From: Serinus canaria
Taxonomy: Eukaryota > Chordata > Aves > Passeriformes > Fringillidae
DNA length: 64,000 bases
NCBI RefSeq assembly: GCF_022539315.1
Contig: NC_066317.1
Span: 64,699,179-64,763,178 of the forward strand
Direction of reading: 5' to 3'
Positions within the stretch are counted from its first letter, which is position 1. Each line of letters starts with the position of its first letter. This document shows, one piece after another, positions 10,448 to 21,430 of this stretch. The translations under genes and the position numbers were made by a program. Under the pieces are notes generated by a model. The model did no database searches. It saw only the letters and a list, made by a program, of their open reading frames with translations, and was not told where the DNA came from.

Positions 10448-13400
10448 GAATAAGGTTTTTCCCACCAATTAAAATCCCAACAGTAGCACCATTCATGGTT
10501 CCTGCTGTTCCCTGAGGCTTTAGCTGGGGAAGGTGAGCTGGAGAAGGGGATGGAGGCATTTGGGACGCTCAGCCCTCCCTGGCTGGAGGGAAAATCAATC
10601 AGGGCTTGCCGGGGTTGTGTAACCCTGACCCTGAGTACATCCCAGTTATTGCCTTTTGGGGAGAGCCTTGTTTTCCTCTCTGCTAGAATGTCCCGTGCTC
10701 CTTGCCTGATTTCCCAGAAAGGGAATCAATGCATAGTGGGGTTTTTTTTTCCCTCTCTGCATTTGATACCATCATATGGTAAATATTAAGTTTCTTTGTT
10801 TTTCTGCTTCAGAAAAAAAAAGTGCTTTATTTTCTTAAACTTAGATTAGTAAGAGTCTGCTTAGTAGTGGCGCCATGGCAGATATCCTCCAAACAACTGG
10901 CAAAGTTTGGATCAAAGAAAATCTGAATTCAGGCAGACCTTAAAAACAGTACATGTAAAATACAGAAGAGTATGTATTTTTAAAAACCATTCAGCTTGAT
11001 GCAGGTGAAGGAAGAAACCAAGGTTTCCCTGACATTTCCCCATTTTTCAGTCTCTTGCCTCTTTGTTTTATGGCTGAAGAGGAGATGGAAGCTGAGTTTC
11101 CTGGATTGCAGCACTGAGGAGAGCAAGCAAGCCCTGTCTTCTGTAGGCTTGGGTTTGGACCACAGTGGCACCTTCCCAGCAGGGGATGAACTGGTTGCTC
11201 CTGTCAGTGTTTATTATTTTTTGGAATAACAATAATATCAAAAATAACATCCTGTCAGTGTGATCTGTAGGGTTCACATGTCACAGAACTTGCTCTTCCA
11301 TCTGGGTGCAGATCCCAGTGGGGTCAGTGGGGTGGCCACTGGTGTTCTCCTGGGTTAGCAGTGACCCACACAGGACTGGGGGCTGACAGGACATTTCTGG
11401 TCATGATCTCTGTGGGGATGATTCTGAACAGGAACGCTGTGATTTGTTACAAAGCCTTCATCAGGAATCATAAGCACTATCTCAGTTTTTAATGTTCTGA
11501 TTTATAATAACAGAATCTGCATAAAGGGAGCGTTATTGTACAACATCCTTACTCATCTAATTGAGCCTCCTGCTCGTAAAAGGTAATTAAATCCAGGCTG
11601 TGTAGCTGTAATTAATGAGTGAGGGTGGGATGCCATCAGCTGTGGATCCATAACCAGTTGTGTCTGCTGTTTCCCAGTGCTCCACTGGGGTCCACGTGGA
11701 GCTGCCAGAGGTTCTGGACCCTGCTCACTGTCCTGCCCTGTGTCCAGCTGTGTGCAGCTGTTTCAGCTCCATCATTAGATGAGGGTTTTAGCACAGGGCA
11801 GGTGTGCTCATGGCTTTGGTTTAACCTGTCTGAGCTTTACATCCTCACAGGATGGGGGGTCATGGAGCCACAATATACTTTTTTTCCTTTGGAGATATTT
11901 TAAAGGTGTATTTGGCCTAAGTTACCAAAACCTTAACTTCCCTGCAAAGGAAAAATACACTAAGCCATTTTATGCTCTCTTTTGTTAATTCATTTGGAAG
12001 TCAATAAAACCCCTGGTTTCTTAGTTGGATTTGTAGTACTTTTTGTTAGTGCCTCCTTGGTTTTCTCCCAGGTGAAGCAAGACTTGGCAACAGAAGTTTG
12101 AAGCTGATTCATCTTCTAATTTAATATTTAGAACTTTCTTTTTGTTGAAAACATACATAGCCAGCACAAATCTGAGTTGTTTAAATTCTTCTAACAAACT
12201 GGTTATGTAATGACTTAGCATTAACTGTCTTTTATAGTTTATATCTTTTATATTTTAAAAACACACCTGAGTGGAAAAATGCATCCCCTTATGTTAAGAG
12301 AGAAATGAAACCTGGTTTGTGTTCTGCACACTGCAGTGCACACTCTGAGCTGTATTGTGGCAGGACTGTCATTTTTTGTTAATGATGTTGAATCTCCCTA
12401 TTGAAATGGGTTTAATATTACAGTTTCTGAGACAGTAATTGACCATTTGGTCATTGAAGAGAAGACTTTTTAGAAACTCCCCCAGCTCTGGGTGGATGCT
12501 GCTAACTTCCAGTGATGTCTGTTGGTCTTAGACCTCAAATCCATTCAGTAGTTGAATCCATACTAGTAAACTAAATATTCAAAAGATATGATCTTTTTCT
12601 GTAGCACTATCAAATCTGGTTATATGGTGGTTATTATTGTGTTGCAGTAAAAATTCCCAGTTATTAGAAAGAAATTCTAAACATTTTTCTTTTTCTTCTC
12701 ACAATTCTAATAAATGAAGTTCTGATTCCCTTAGCTTTTTTAGAAATTGATACTGTTCAGTTTTTCTGTGCTTGTATCCAGGGCCCACCCAGAATAAAAC
12801 TCCACTGTGCAGTACAGTAGTGTTTGGTTTTTTTGACAGCTTGCCAGGAAAAGATTTTCTGTTTGTTCTCTTACGGTTTTAAAGTTACACTTGTCACTCT
12901 GTGGGCATCGGGAAGCAGCAGCAGCTAAATGCCAACCAAAAATACTCCTGCAGGCGCTCAGGCACTTGATTTTCTCTCTTTCTTTAAATGCCATTATTTC
13001 CTTGTAGATGCAAGGAAAATGAGGCAGTGCAGGGAGTGGGGGCATTTTCAGGAGGGAGCCAGCTGTGGAATTACACTACAAAGCTTCAGCCTGTCCAGCA
13101 TGCGGTGCTGCTCTGAACTGGACCCCTCCTACAAGAGACTTCAGTTGTGCTGATGAAAAGCACAGCAGCCACACAGGGAAATAGTGTGTTCTTTAAGACA
13201 GGTGGTTCAGTGTGATTAAATGTGGACTTAGATTGCTGAATAAGGATGAACTGCAGGAATCAGCTGTTTGGGCATCCTTTTGTGTGTATTTTCCATCACC
13301 CCTTGTAGCTGCTGTGCTGATATTACCCATTCCAGGTGTTGCTTCCAGGCATTGCTGCCACATCAAGAGTGGAAGCAACACCTGTTTGGACTTGGTCATT

Positions 13401-13520
13401 CCCTAGAGTGCTAACAAATACTATTTGATACCATTATTTAATGGGTGAGCAGAAAAGAATTTGTTATTGAAACTTAAACCCCAATAATTTCTAATTTAGT
13501 GTGTTGCTCTAAGATGGGTG
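10448..13520. other. Unique sequence with a TAAT-rich patch near 11.56 kb
   Basis: No repeat family or supported exon is visible. A patch at 11550-11620 holds TAATTG (11558), TAATTA (11584) and TAATTA (11609), words bound by homeodomain proteins, but such words are common in AT-rich DNA. 11620-11850 is richer in GC (CCAG/CTG words) and resembles no family I know. Confidence 0.45.
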
Positions 13521-13521
13521 T

Positions 13522-13652
13522 TGGTCTCTTTTCCCAAGTAACAAGTGATGGTACAAGAGGAAATAGCCTCGAGTTGTGCCAGGGGAAGCTGATTGGATGT
13601 TGGAGGTTGATTGGACATTAGGAAAAATTACCTTACTTGAAAGGGTCCCACA
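13522..13652 (+). mobile_element. CR1 LINE fragment
   Basis: About 130 bases resemble the 3' part of CR1 ORF2: a CCCAAGTAACAAGTGATGG start, then ACAAGAGGAAATAGCCTC, AGTTGTGCCAGGGGA and a diverged counterpart of GGTTTAGATTGGATATTAGG. A short duplicated segment (TTGGATGTTGGAGG / TTGGACATTAGG) suggests a local rearrangement. The 3' untranslated end is missing. It lies about 115 bases before the 182-codon open frame. Confidence 0.75.
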
Positions 13653-13786
13653 GCATTTAGACCACCTTAGCTTGGCAAATATTTTGGACTGGTTGCCACT
13701 GTTTGATTCAATACTATTGATTTCCAGCTTGTTTCTCTTTAGGAAATGATAATTTGTTCAAAACATAAACCTGTTTTTTCCTCCTT

Positions 13787-14335
13787 ATGTCTGTGGATTC
13801 CCAACCAGCCCTGACTGCTGCTCAGGCACTGTTTGCCAATGACTTCTTTGTTTTCTTCCTAGAAAAAGTTGGAGACGTAAAAATTGCTTCAGCAAAAATC
13901 AATTTCAATTACTCTGTGCTTTGTTACCCATTAGCACTTTTAGGAAAGAGGTTCAGCAAGAGAAACTGGAGGTTTTTAGCTTTGTCACAGGATATTGATA
14001 GAGATGTTTTTAACAGTCTCATCCAGATGATGGGAATAGGGAAAGGAATAAGACTTTTCATAAACCTGAATTCTGTCCAGAGACTCTTGTATGTTTTCTG
14101 TATACCTGTTTACACAAAGACAAATCATCCAGCTTGGGTTCTGTATGGGGAAAGATATTTTTCAGCTAAGTTTGTGACATCCTATTTCAGCTCAGATGAA
14201 CTCAGGGATCTGTTTGCAGCAGGACAGTGGAGATCACAAAACTATTTCTGGATGGTGGTACAGAGTTTGATTCAATTTGAAAATCAGGTGGTTGAATGGC
14301 ATTACTACAGCACTCACAGAGTTTATGAAAAATGA
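13787..14335 (+). CDS. Unassigned 182-codon open frame, candidate only
   Basis: I do not recognise this protein. It is the longest open frame in the window outside repeats; an in-frame TAA lies near 13766, so the first ATG is 13787. The product has scattered hydrophobic and aromatic residues, a basic patch near residues 54-62 (GKRFSKRNW), no signal peptide, no transmembrane pattern and no known motif. A plausible splice acceptor, a pyrimidine tract ending TTCCTAG at about 13855-13861, lies inside the frame, so a genuine exon could start at 13862. A GTATGT donor-like word occurs at 14089. A frame this long is uncommon but possible by chance in 64 kb. No promoter, polyadenylation signal or neighbour supports it. 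Confidence 0.18.
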   Translation: MSVDSQPALTAAQALFANDFFVFFLEKVGDVKIASAKINFNYSVLCYPLALLGKRFSKRNWRFLALSQDIDRDVFNSLIQMMGIGKGIRLFINLNSVQRLLYVFCIPVYTKTNHPAWVLYGERYFSAKFVTSYFSSDELRDLFAAGQWRSQNYFWMVVQSLIQFENQVVEWHYYSTHRVYEK

Positions 14336-15349
14336 ATTACAAATCAGATGGGGGATTATATTTGGAAAAGTGCACTTACGGTCTTGTGTGCTGTGGCAGT
14401 AAATACTTCATGAATGCAAGGATTTCAAATTAAATATCTGGTAATAGGAATGTATTTCTATAACACAAATTCCTGCCATTGAATTCTAACTGAGACTTCC
14501 AAATGCCTTCTTGTTCTACACACTGTTAAGTAAAGGTAGCCTTTGTTAAGCAAGGAGACTCATTTAAATAAGTCCAAGACATTGCAAGTCCTTTGTCAAC
14601 CATGCTCCTTTCCATATTACAGATGGATTTTTTTAACAGGTAGTTACCATAGAATTTTACAAATGGCAGGGGTATGTTTATGAATGCTAGATTTCATAGA
14701 ACTTCTGTAAAATTTGTTTTAACAGGGCTCTGGATTTTGTATATACTTCTCTCCAGTTAGAAAACCAGAAGTTTTTAATTGTAATTTCACCTAAATTGTT
14801 CTGCTAGCCATTTCAGCTGAAAACCTGAACTGTGAGTTCCAGGGTAATAAATCTGGCTGGCTGATGGAGACCCCACCTTTTGTGGCAAAGCAAGCCCAGA
14901 TGCAGCTGAAGTTTGCAGAAAATCTGAATGCAGACCAGAGTTTTACTTATCTAGCAGGAGATCTCCAGAGCACAAGAAAACACCTTGCCAGGTACCTGGT
15001 GCTGGCAGCAGTGAGGAGAGTTCCTGGGCATCCCCACGTGGTGTTTTTATTGGGTATTTCACAGCTCCCACAAACACACCCAGCTGGTTTTAAATGAACA
15101 GCTCAAATGCTTGGCCCTTGCAGGGGCAGTGCTGAGCTGAGTCTGGAGGAGCTGTGGCTGCACTAACTCAGCTTCTTGGGTGGCTCCTGCTGCCCTGGCA
15201 CTGCTCTTCCACCTCCCAGGTGTGGCCCACAGACCGAGGGGAGGATGGATTCTTTCTTGATTTATGAGGCTGGAATTCTGTTAACATCAGCAGGGCAGCT
15301 GGTCCTGTGAAATGAGCACCACAGGCAAAAGGAAAAGATCCTGAGCTTT
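14336..15349. other. Unique sequence, nothing recognised
   Basis: No repeat family or exon supported. 15000-15300 is moderately GC-rich with CTGGCAG/CCTGG words, without family identity. Confidence 0.45.
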
Positions 15350-15427
15350 TATATACATATGTATTTTATATATGCACATAAGTGCAGACACACATATAAA
15401 AATAAATATTTATTATATATATGGCCA

Positions 15428-15466
<39 letters not shown>
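15350..15466. repeat. AT-dinucleotide microsatellite in AT-rich tract
   Basis: An uninterrupted alternating AT run occupies about 15432-15462 (roughly 15 units), preceded by shorter interrupted TATA runs from 15350. The Ile-Tyr alternating peptide read through it is an artefact of the repeat. Length is likely polymorphic. Confidence 0.92.
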
Positions 15467-17520
15467 CAGCCAGTTTAGCATAGGAAACAAATTATTGTGC
15501 CCCAGAGCATGGCTTGTTCCAAGTCCTCTGCAGCTGAATTGCTGCTCTGATTGTAGCTTGATGTGGAAGATAAACTTTGGTTAATCAATGTTTTCATTTA
15601 GTCACCTGTAGAGTATGATGAAGGTGTGTCATACCAGATTTTAGAGGTGGGAACTGCAGTTATCTCTCTATCAAGAGATTTTAAAAAAAATTTATGGTTA
15701 AAAGTGCTCTTTTTCCAAGTCACCTAATTAAAAGGAATAGTCATGCAATTAGTCATCTAATTGAAAAGAGTAACAGCTCAGATAATAAGAAAAACCTGCT
15801 TTTCATTTTGTAGAGTTTATAGTTAATATTGGCAAGTTTTCCCAACTCCATTGTTTTTTCTGCTGAAATATTAGACCTGAGTGGGGAGTCAATAGCAGCA
15901 GAATATCTGAGCAGCCCCAAGGGGCTGAGTAGAGCAGTTCCAGATGCTGAAAAAATTTTTATATTTTCTTATATTTTATTAAAGCCCAGTTGCAGTCCTA
16001 TTTTTCTTTTGTGAATTTTAGGAAAACTTGTTTTATAACTAACACATGCTCATGTGGAATCTCTGCTTCTGCACCTTGAGTAGAGGCGGGTTAGGGGAAG
16101 GGTTTCTTTGCTCAAAAAAGAGCAATTTAAAAATGTTAGTAAAAGGAGGAGAAGTCTCATGTTTAAAACCTTTTTGAATCTTCATAATCTTCAAATATGA
16201 ATTTTCCAGATATTGTCTTGTTATATCTGATATTGCTCTGTGTCACATTTAATTCCTGACCAGATTGCTCACACCCATGCCTACTGCTTTCTTTCTAAAT
16301 CCCTGGACAGTAATCTGTTTTATGTACATCATCCTCTTCACTCATCACAGCTCTTGCAGGTAGAATGAAGCTGCTGACTCAGAAGGATGCAGGAAGAATG
16401 AAGAACAGCAGATTTTCCACTGCTGTCCTTGCACCTCTCACTGCCAGGAGACCCCTGTGCTCCTCTGAGGCTCCACAGCTGAGTTAGGCTGGGCAAAGCT
16501 TTTTCTGCTGGGATTTTCCCCTCTTGTGGAGTGCTGGCACCGTTTCCACTGGTTGTCTCTGGCAAACACTTGGGCATTCCTGTTCTCCCACAAGTGCTTG
16601 CCAGTTCTGTGTGTTGTAGCTAATTTAGGCATTATCCTATATTATACATTATTATAGGTAACTCCTCAGGAATTTGGGTCAACCCAAATACAGTTTTTCT
16701 TTGCTGGCTGGGAACAAAATTTTTAAATTAATTTTTGTAAAAAAAATAAATTAATAAATTGGTATTTCCAAATGCAGACTTAAAGTGGAGCTCAGGATGA
16801 TGACACATTTCTCAGCACCTGGATGGTGCCTATGTGCAGGCAGGGCAGAGGGTGATGCTGGTAAAGGTTGTTGCACATTCCCCAGCAGAAGCAGGGAGAA
16901 ACAACCTGTGCAGGGCTGTGGGAAGGCAGGAAAATGCAGGAGCCAGTGGGATGCTCTGTGCTGGGCTGGCTGATGCTGTGGATTTCTCTCTGCTCAGTGG
17001 ACTGTCCTCATTCAGGATTGTAGCTCAGACTCACCTCCTTACCTTGTCCCCTGGTGAAACCAGGACCATGACTGGCTCACTGGCATGCTCACAGAGGTGG
17101 AAATCAGGTACAAGCATTTTATAAACCTATCATTAACATTTTTGACACCTATAACCTCTGAAATCTGGCTAATCAGGATCTCATCTGGTTTATTAGCTGC
17201 TTCTTGCCTTTTATTTAGGTTTCCAGCTCTGTCATGTGAGCTGGAGCCTCTCTGATTAACCATCCTGGATGCTAATTTTGGGGGTTTAATTATCTTCCTA
17301 AAAGCCAGCATGTTGTTACCTTTTTAGAAACACATGCTCAGTTCTTACGCAGATGTTGTTCTTAAAATCTGTTTCTGTAAACATCTCTTTTTCTGGGCCA
17401 AGAGGTTTCTGATGGCTATATATAGCTGTGTGTGATTTCCTGGGGGGGCAGCAGCAGTAAATCAAGCCCCATCAGTCAGGTATACATCCCTCCTGCAGCT
17501 CCCAATTCTCACGAGAAAGT
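15467..17520. other. Unique sequence, nothing recognised
   Basis: AT-rich with moderately GC islands at 16.35-16.62 kb and 16.79-17.05 kb. No domain, repeat family or RNA gene was recognised in any frame. Confidence 0.45.
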
Positions 17521-17529
17521 TGAAAGAAT

Positions 17530-17665
17530 CATGAATTAAATTACACTTAATTGGTAATGAATTTAAATTCATTCCGTTTACTTCAATTTCTTCTGCTGCT
17601 TGGAAAGTAATTTTAAATGAAAGATGCAGATACTTGCAGAGATCACAATGTCTCAGAAAACACTC
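17530..17665. promoter_or_regulatory. AT-rich element with 18-bp perfect palindrome
   Basis: AATGAATTTAAATTCATT at 17556-17573 is a perfect 18-bp palindrome, flanked by TTAATTGGTAATGA and by TCCGTTTACTTCAATTTC. Paired TAAT/ATTA half-sites in inverted order suit homeodomain dimers. The stretch is low in simple repeats and may be a conserved non-coding element. The palindrome is seen; regulatory function is inferred. Confidence 0.25.
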
Positions 17666-18800
17666 AAAACAGGGATGTTGAATGATGCATTTAACTGATG
17701 ATTGAAAAATTTGATGTAATCCTGTTGAAAGGGTGGAAGTACTCACAGTTTCTCTATCTGTGACTTACAAAGCCATGATTGGGTTGTTTTTACTTCTCAG
17801 TGTTTCACACACACAGGTCAGCAGATTAGAATTATTCCTACCTGCTTGTGCTCAATATCTGTGGGAGCCAGGATATCTAATTTTTTTTCTTTTGGAGATG
17901 TATTGCTTCTTACTGCTGCTCAAGAAAACTTAGACCAAACCTGCTAATTCCTCTTTCTTGCTTCTTAAATGTTTTTGTTAATTGTCTGTGCTAAGTTGTT
18001 CATTTTCTCTAATGAATGTGTGAATGCTATCAAGTGATATGGGATTTTGTAGGTGATAGCCATAATATAGCTATGTACCATTCAAGGAACTTAGATATAG
18101 ATCTGCAAATTCCAGCTGTGTCAGAAGAGCCTGGGGGTGAATCTTACAGGCAGGAAAATTTCATATCTGCAGAAATTTTCTTTACTGCATGGACAGTTGA
18201 AGGGAAGCTCCACATGCAAAAGACTCCACATATAAATCTGAGAGATGAGTTGGTATTTTGGGCACCCTGTGTATGTGTTGGGAGGTCATCCCTGCCTGCT
18301 CTTTAGGGATCCATGTAAGTTGTGTGGTCTTCCAAAATAAGGGAAACTTTCTGAAAGTGAAGCTTTAAAACAATGTGTCAGCCAGTCATCAGGTGGTGCA
18401 GTGAGGATGTTCTGGGGTATTTGGAGAGCTGTTCTTGTCATGGTCCTGACTGGAGATCCTGCAAAGAAAGTAAATGCATGCCAGTGCTGTCTTCTGTGTG
18501 AAATGTTGGGGTTTTTTCTTTCATTGGTTGCTTTCTGCTTAGTTGAGGTGGAGCTGTGAGCTTTCAGACAGGGGAAGCTGACTGAGCACTTTTAACTCAC
18601 ACTTTGCAATACTTGGAAGTCATACTTTAATGGTGTTATGCTCATCTTTCTTCTAGAGTTTTAATTTTTAAATCCATCTTTGTTTTTATTTTCAGTCACA
18701 TAAAATTCACTGGTTTATATCATGAAAGTTTAAAGGTTTGAAGCTTTGAATCCTGAGTTAAGGAGATAGTTAAGAATTATTTTTTTTTAAACCAAGCAAA
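17666..18800. other. Unique sequence, nothing recognised
   Basis: No supported gene or repeat. A 96-codon frame at 18016-18306 has no recognisable domain and no codon pattern I would trust. Confidence 0.45.
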
Positions 18801-18819
18801 ACACAAAGCAGAGCCCGGC

Positions 18820-19020
18820 CCCTTCCCATCAGCTGTGCTCTGTTAGCTTCTTTAGGCTCCAACTAAAATGGAACAGGCAAATCAATAATTGCTGTTTAAT
18901 AATGTGTTGGTAATAATGCAGCTGCTGGACTGTGAAAGCTCACATCAGCCTTTTTGCCTTGCTGGGACTGTGCAGCTTATGTGCCACAGGTAACTACTGA
19001 GTGAGTTATCTGTTGAGATC
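18820..19020. promoter_or_regulatory. Candidate conserved non-coding element
   Basis: Dense developmental-type words occur together: ATCAATAATTG near 18881, TTTAATAATG near 18895, TAATAATGCAGCTGCTG near 18911 (homeodomain-like words next to an E-box CAGCTG). The stretch contains no recognised repeat. This is a compositional impression only and would need comparison across birds. Confidence 0.2.
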
Positions 19021-19982
19021 TGCTCTTATTTTATATTTAATGTCCAGAATCAAAGAGAAAGCTTTGGATAAAGGATGGGGTGGCAGATTCAGAGATGTGC
19101 CAAGAGTTCATCACCTCCTGCATTATGTTATTTTATCAAACAGTTAACAAATAGTGGTACAAAGTGTTCACATATTTAGGAAAACAAATCATCCACGTGG
19201 CCTTGCAGCTGGATAAATAGTGCAAAGCTCCTGCAGCTACTGAATCAAGTTAATTTGGGCTTTTTAAAATATACCTGGAGACTTTGTGTAGTTCAGCATC
19301 AGTGCCTGCAAGTGAGTGGTGCTAAATGGGGATTTATGTGCTTTTGGAGCGAGGTTTTTGTTTTTCTGTGATGTTATTCCTGAAAGTTTTTGATAGAAAA
19401 GCCTTTTTGACAAGGTGCTGCGCCAGCAGCTTGTGAGGCAGAGATCAGCTTCCCTGGAAAGGGGAGATTTTGGTGCCCTCTGGGCTGTGCTGTGTCCCTG
19501 GTTGTACAAACTGAGATTCTTGTTCCCATTCTTGGTTGAAGTCTCTAAAATATAGTTTGGATTTCCCCTTGCAAGGCTGTTCTTCCAAATGTGCTCTTCC
19601 AGGGCAGATCCTCAGGCTTGCAGGCATCATGAGCACCTTGAGAACTTTCCAGACATTCCTGGTACCTGAATAACATGACTGGAGAATGGAAGGAATCAGT
19701 GAAGTACTCAGAAGTGAGGAAAGGAACATTTTCTCAGGAAAATTTCCAAATAACTTTCTAAAGGAGAGTCAAGTTTTTCCCAGATTTAAACACTGATTTC
19801 AGGGGATTCCAGGGGAAATGCTTTCACCTTGTGGAAAGAACAAATCTGGGCAGTAAAGTAAACCAGTGTATTTATTAAATGCAGAAAATGAATGTGGCTG
19901 CTCAGTTAAGGTTGAGAAGTGAAACAGGTAAACATTTGTGACATCTAATGCTGCATTACATGACTAGTTAGTGTTTATATAG

Positions 19983-20135
19983 TGGGTTAAATTTCAGTGA
20001 ATGAAAAAAATATTGCTAAAAATGCTGAAAATACAGCATGTATGAAATGAGATGGAGTTAACACAGAGGGTTAAAACAGTGAATGCAAAAAGCACTGCTG
20101 AAAATACAGCCTATATGAAATGAGATGGAGTTAAT
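19983..20135. repeat. Imperfect tandem duplication, 73-85 bp unit
   Basis: GGGTTAAATTTCAGTGAATG at 19983 recurs as GGGTTAAAACAGTGAATG at 20068, and GCTGAAAATACAGC at 20024 recurs at 20097, followed in both by TATGAAATGAGATGGAG. The two copies differ by a net 12-base indel and several substitutions, so the duplication is not very recent. Confidence 0.88.
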
Positions 20136-21203
20136 CTTGGTGTACAAGTCCACTGCCAGGTGGGGTTTCTATTTCATGTATTGTTTTTTGGAAGCATGCT
20201 AATTAGAAACTTATATTTTTTTCCCCCATTTATCCTGTTTCTTCTATAAAAGTGATTCAGAGTGTACAAAAGCACATTGGATGTAATTAGAAGAAAATGA
20301 GTAATTGTTACAACACTGCCACAAAGCCATCAGCCCATGCAGCAGTAGGCTGCATTGAGGTACTTGTGACTAGAAATTTTTCATTTCCTCTGCTGTTTCA
20401 AAGTTTCCCTGTGTTTATTTCCAGCTTTCAACACCTCTTTCCTGAATACACTTTAATCTTCAGCATTGTCTACTTTAAAAGAAAGGGAAATGAAAGTTAG
20501 AAGGGAAAAAGAAGTTTGTATGAAGTGTGAAACAAACCCAGTGTAATTTAACCAAGGAAAGATGGGTTAGAGGCTCCCCTGTGCTGCAGGGGGCCTTTTG
20601 TTCAAAGCACTGTGAAATACCAGGCAAAAGCTATTTTGAACTTTTACTTGTGATCTGGCCAATTGTCTGAAATTCTCAGCAATCATCCTTTTTTAGCAAG
20701 TTCTGAGAAAAAAGTGCATTGTTGGTGGTTTGGTTTTTTTTTTTTTTTTTGGTTAAGTTGAGCCACTCTCTAGCTCTGCAAGCACTTCCAGTTGCAACAC
20801 TGCATTTTCATCTCTGTTACACCTTTCTCTGATTTTATCTGGAGTGAGTGAAAATTACTTTTAAAAGCAGTTGGACTGATTTTACTCAAAATTTCCAGAA
20901 TGTTTGCTTCAGGTGAAGCATCATCCACAGCCCATCTCTGCCTGATGCCAGAAGGGGTTGGATTGATGATGGTGAAACCACAGTCATGGGAGCACAGGGC
21001 AGTGTATTAAGAGCATCCTCTTCTTCTGCTCCCAGCAGGATGAAGGACAGTGAAACCAAACCAATATTAGTTACCACAGTTGATTCTAAAAGGTCAAGTT
21101 TGAAATACTGGGAAAAAAAGTTTGTTTTTATCAAAGCAGTTGCAAAGTTGCAGCCTGTTTAGTGCCAGCTTCTGCAAAAACACAGAATACAGCCTACCTA
21201 CAG
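20136..21203. other. Unique sequence with poly-T run
   Basis: A 17-T run occupies 20734-20750 inside a GT-rich stretch (GGTGGTTTGG before it, GGTTAAG after). No retroposon body or exon was recognised. Confidence 0.5.
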
Positions 21204-21430
21204 AGGGTGGGTTTAGATGGGATATTAGGAAGGAATCCTTCCCTGTGAGGGTGGTGATGCCCTGGCACAGGGTGCCCAGAGAAGCTGTGGCTGCCCCTGG
21301 ATCCCTGGAAGTGTCCAAGGCCAGGTTGGATGGGGCTTGGAGCAACCTGGGGTAGTGGAAAGTGTCCCTGTCCATGGCAGGGGGTTGGAATGAGGTAACA
21401 CACTGCCCAGCTCAAACCATTCTGTGATTT
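21204..21430 (+). mobile_element. CR1 LINE, 3' end, 5'-truncated
   Basis: About 230 bases of CR1 ending in the diagnostic ATTCTGTGATTT at 21419-21430. The plus-strand translation retains the ORF2 C terminus, for example DIRKE, RVVMPWHRVPREAV and LEVSKARLDGAWSNL, then the untranslated end GTGTCCCTGTCCATGGCAGG. The 5' part is absent, as is usual for CR1 because reverse transcription from the 3' end often stops early. The reading frame is open through most of the retained C terminus, which suggests a relatively young copy. Confidence 0.93.

Noticed and set aside
15372..15584. Ile-Tyr repeat peptide
   Set aside because: Direct product of an AT microsatellite.
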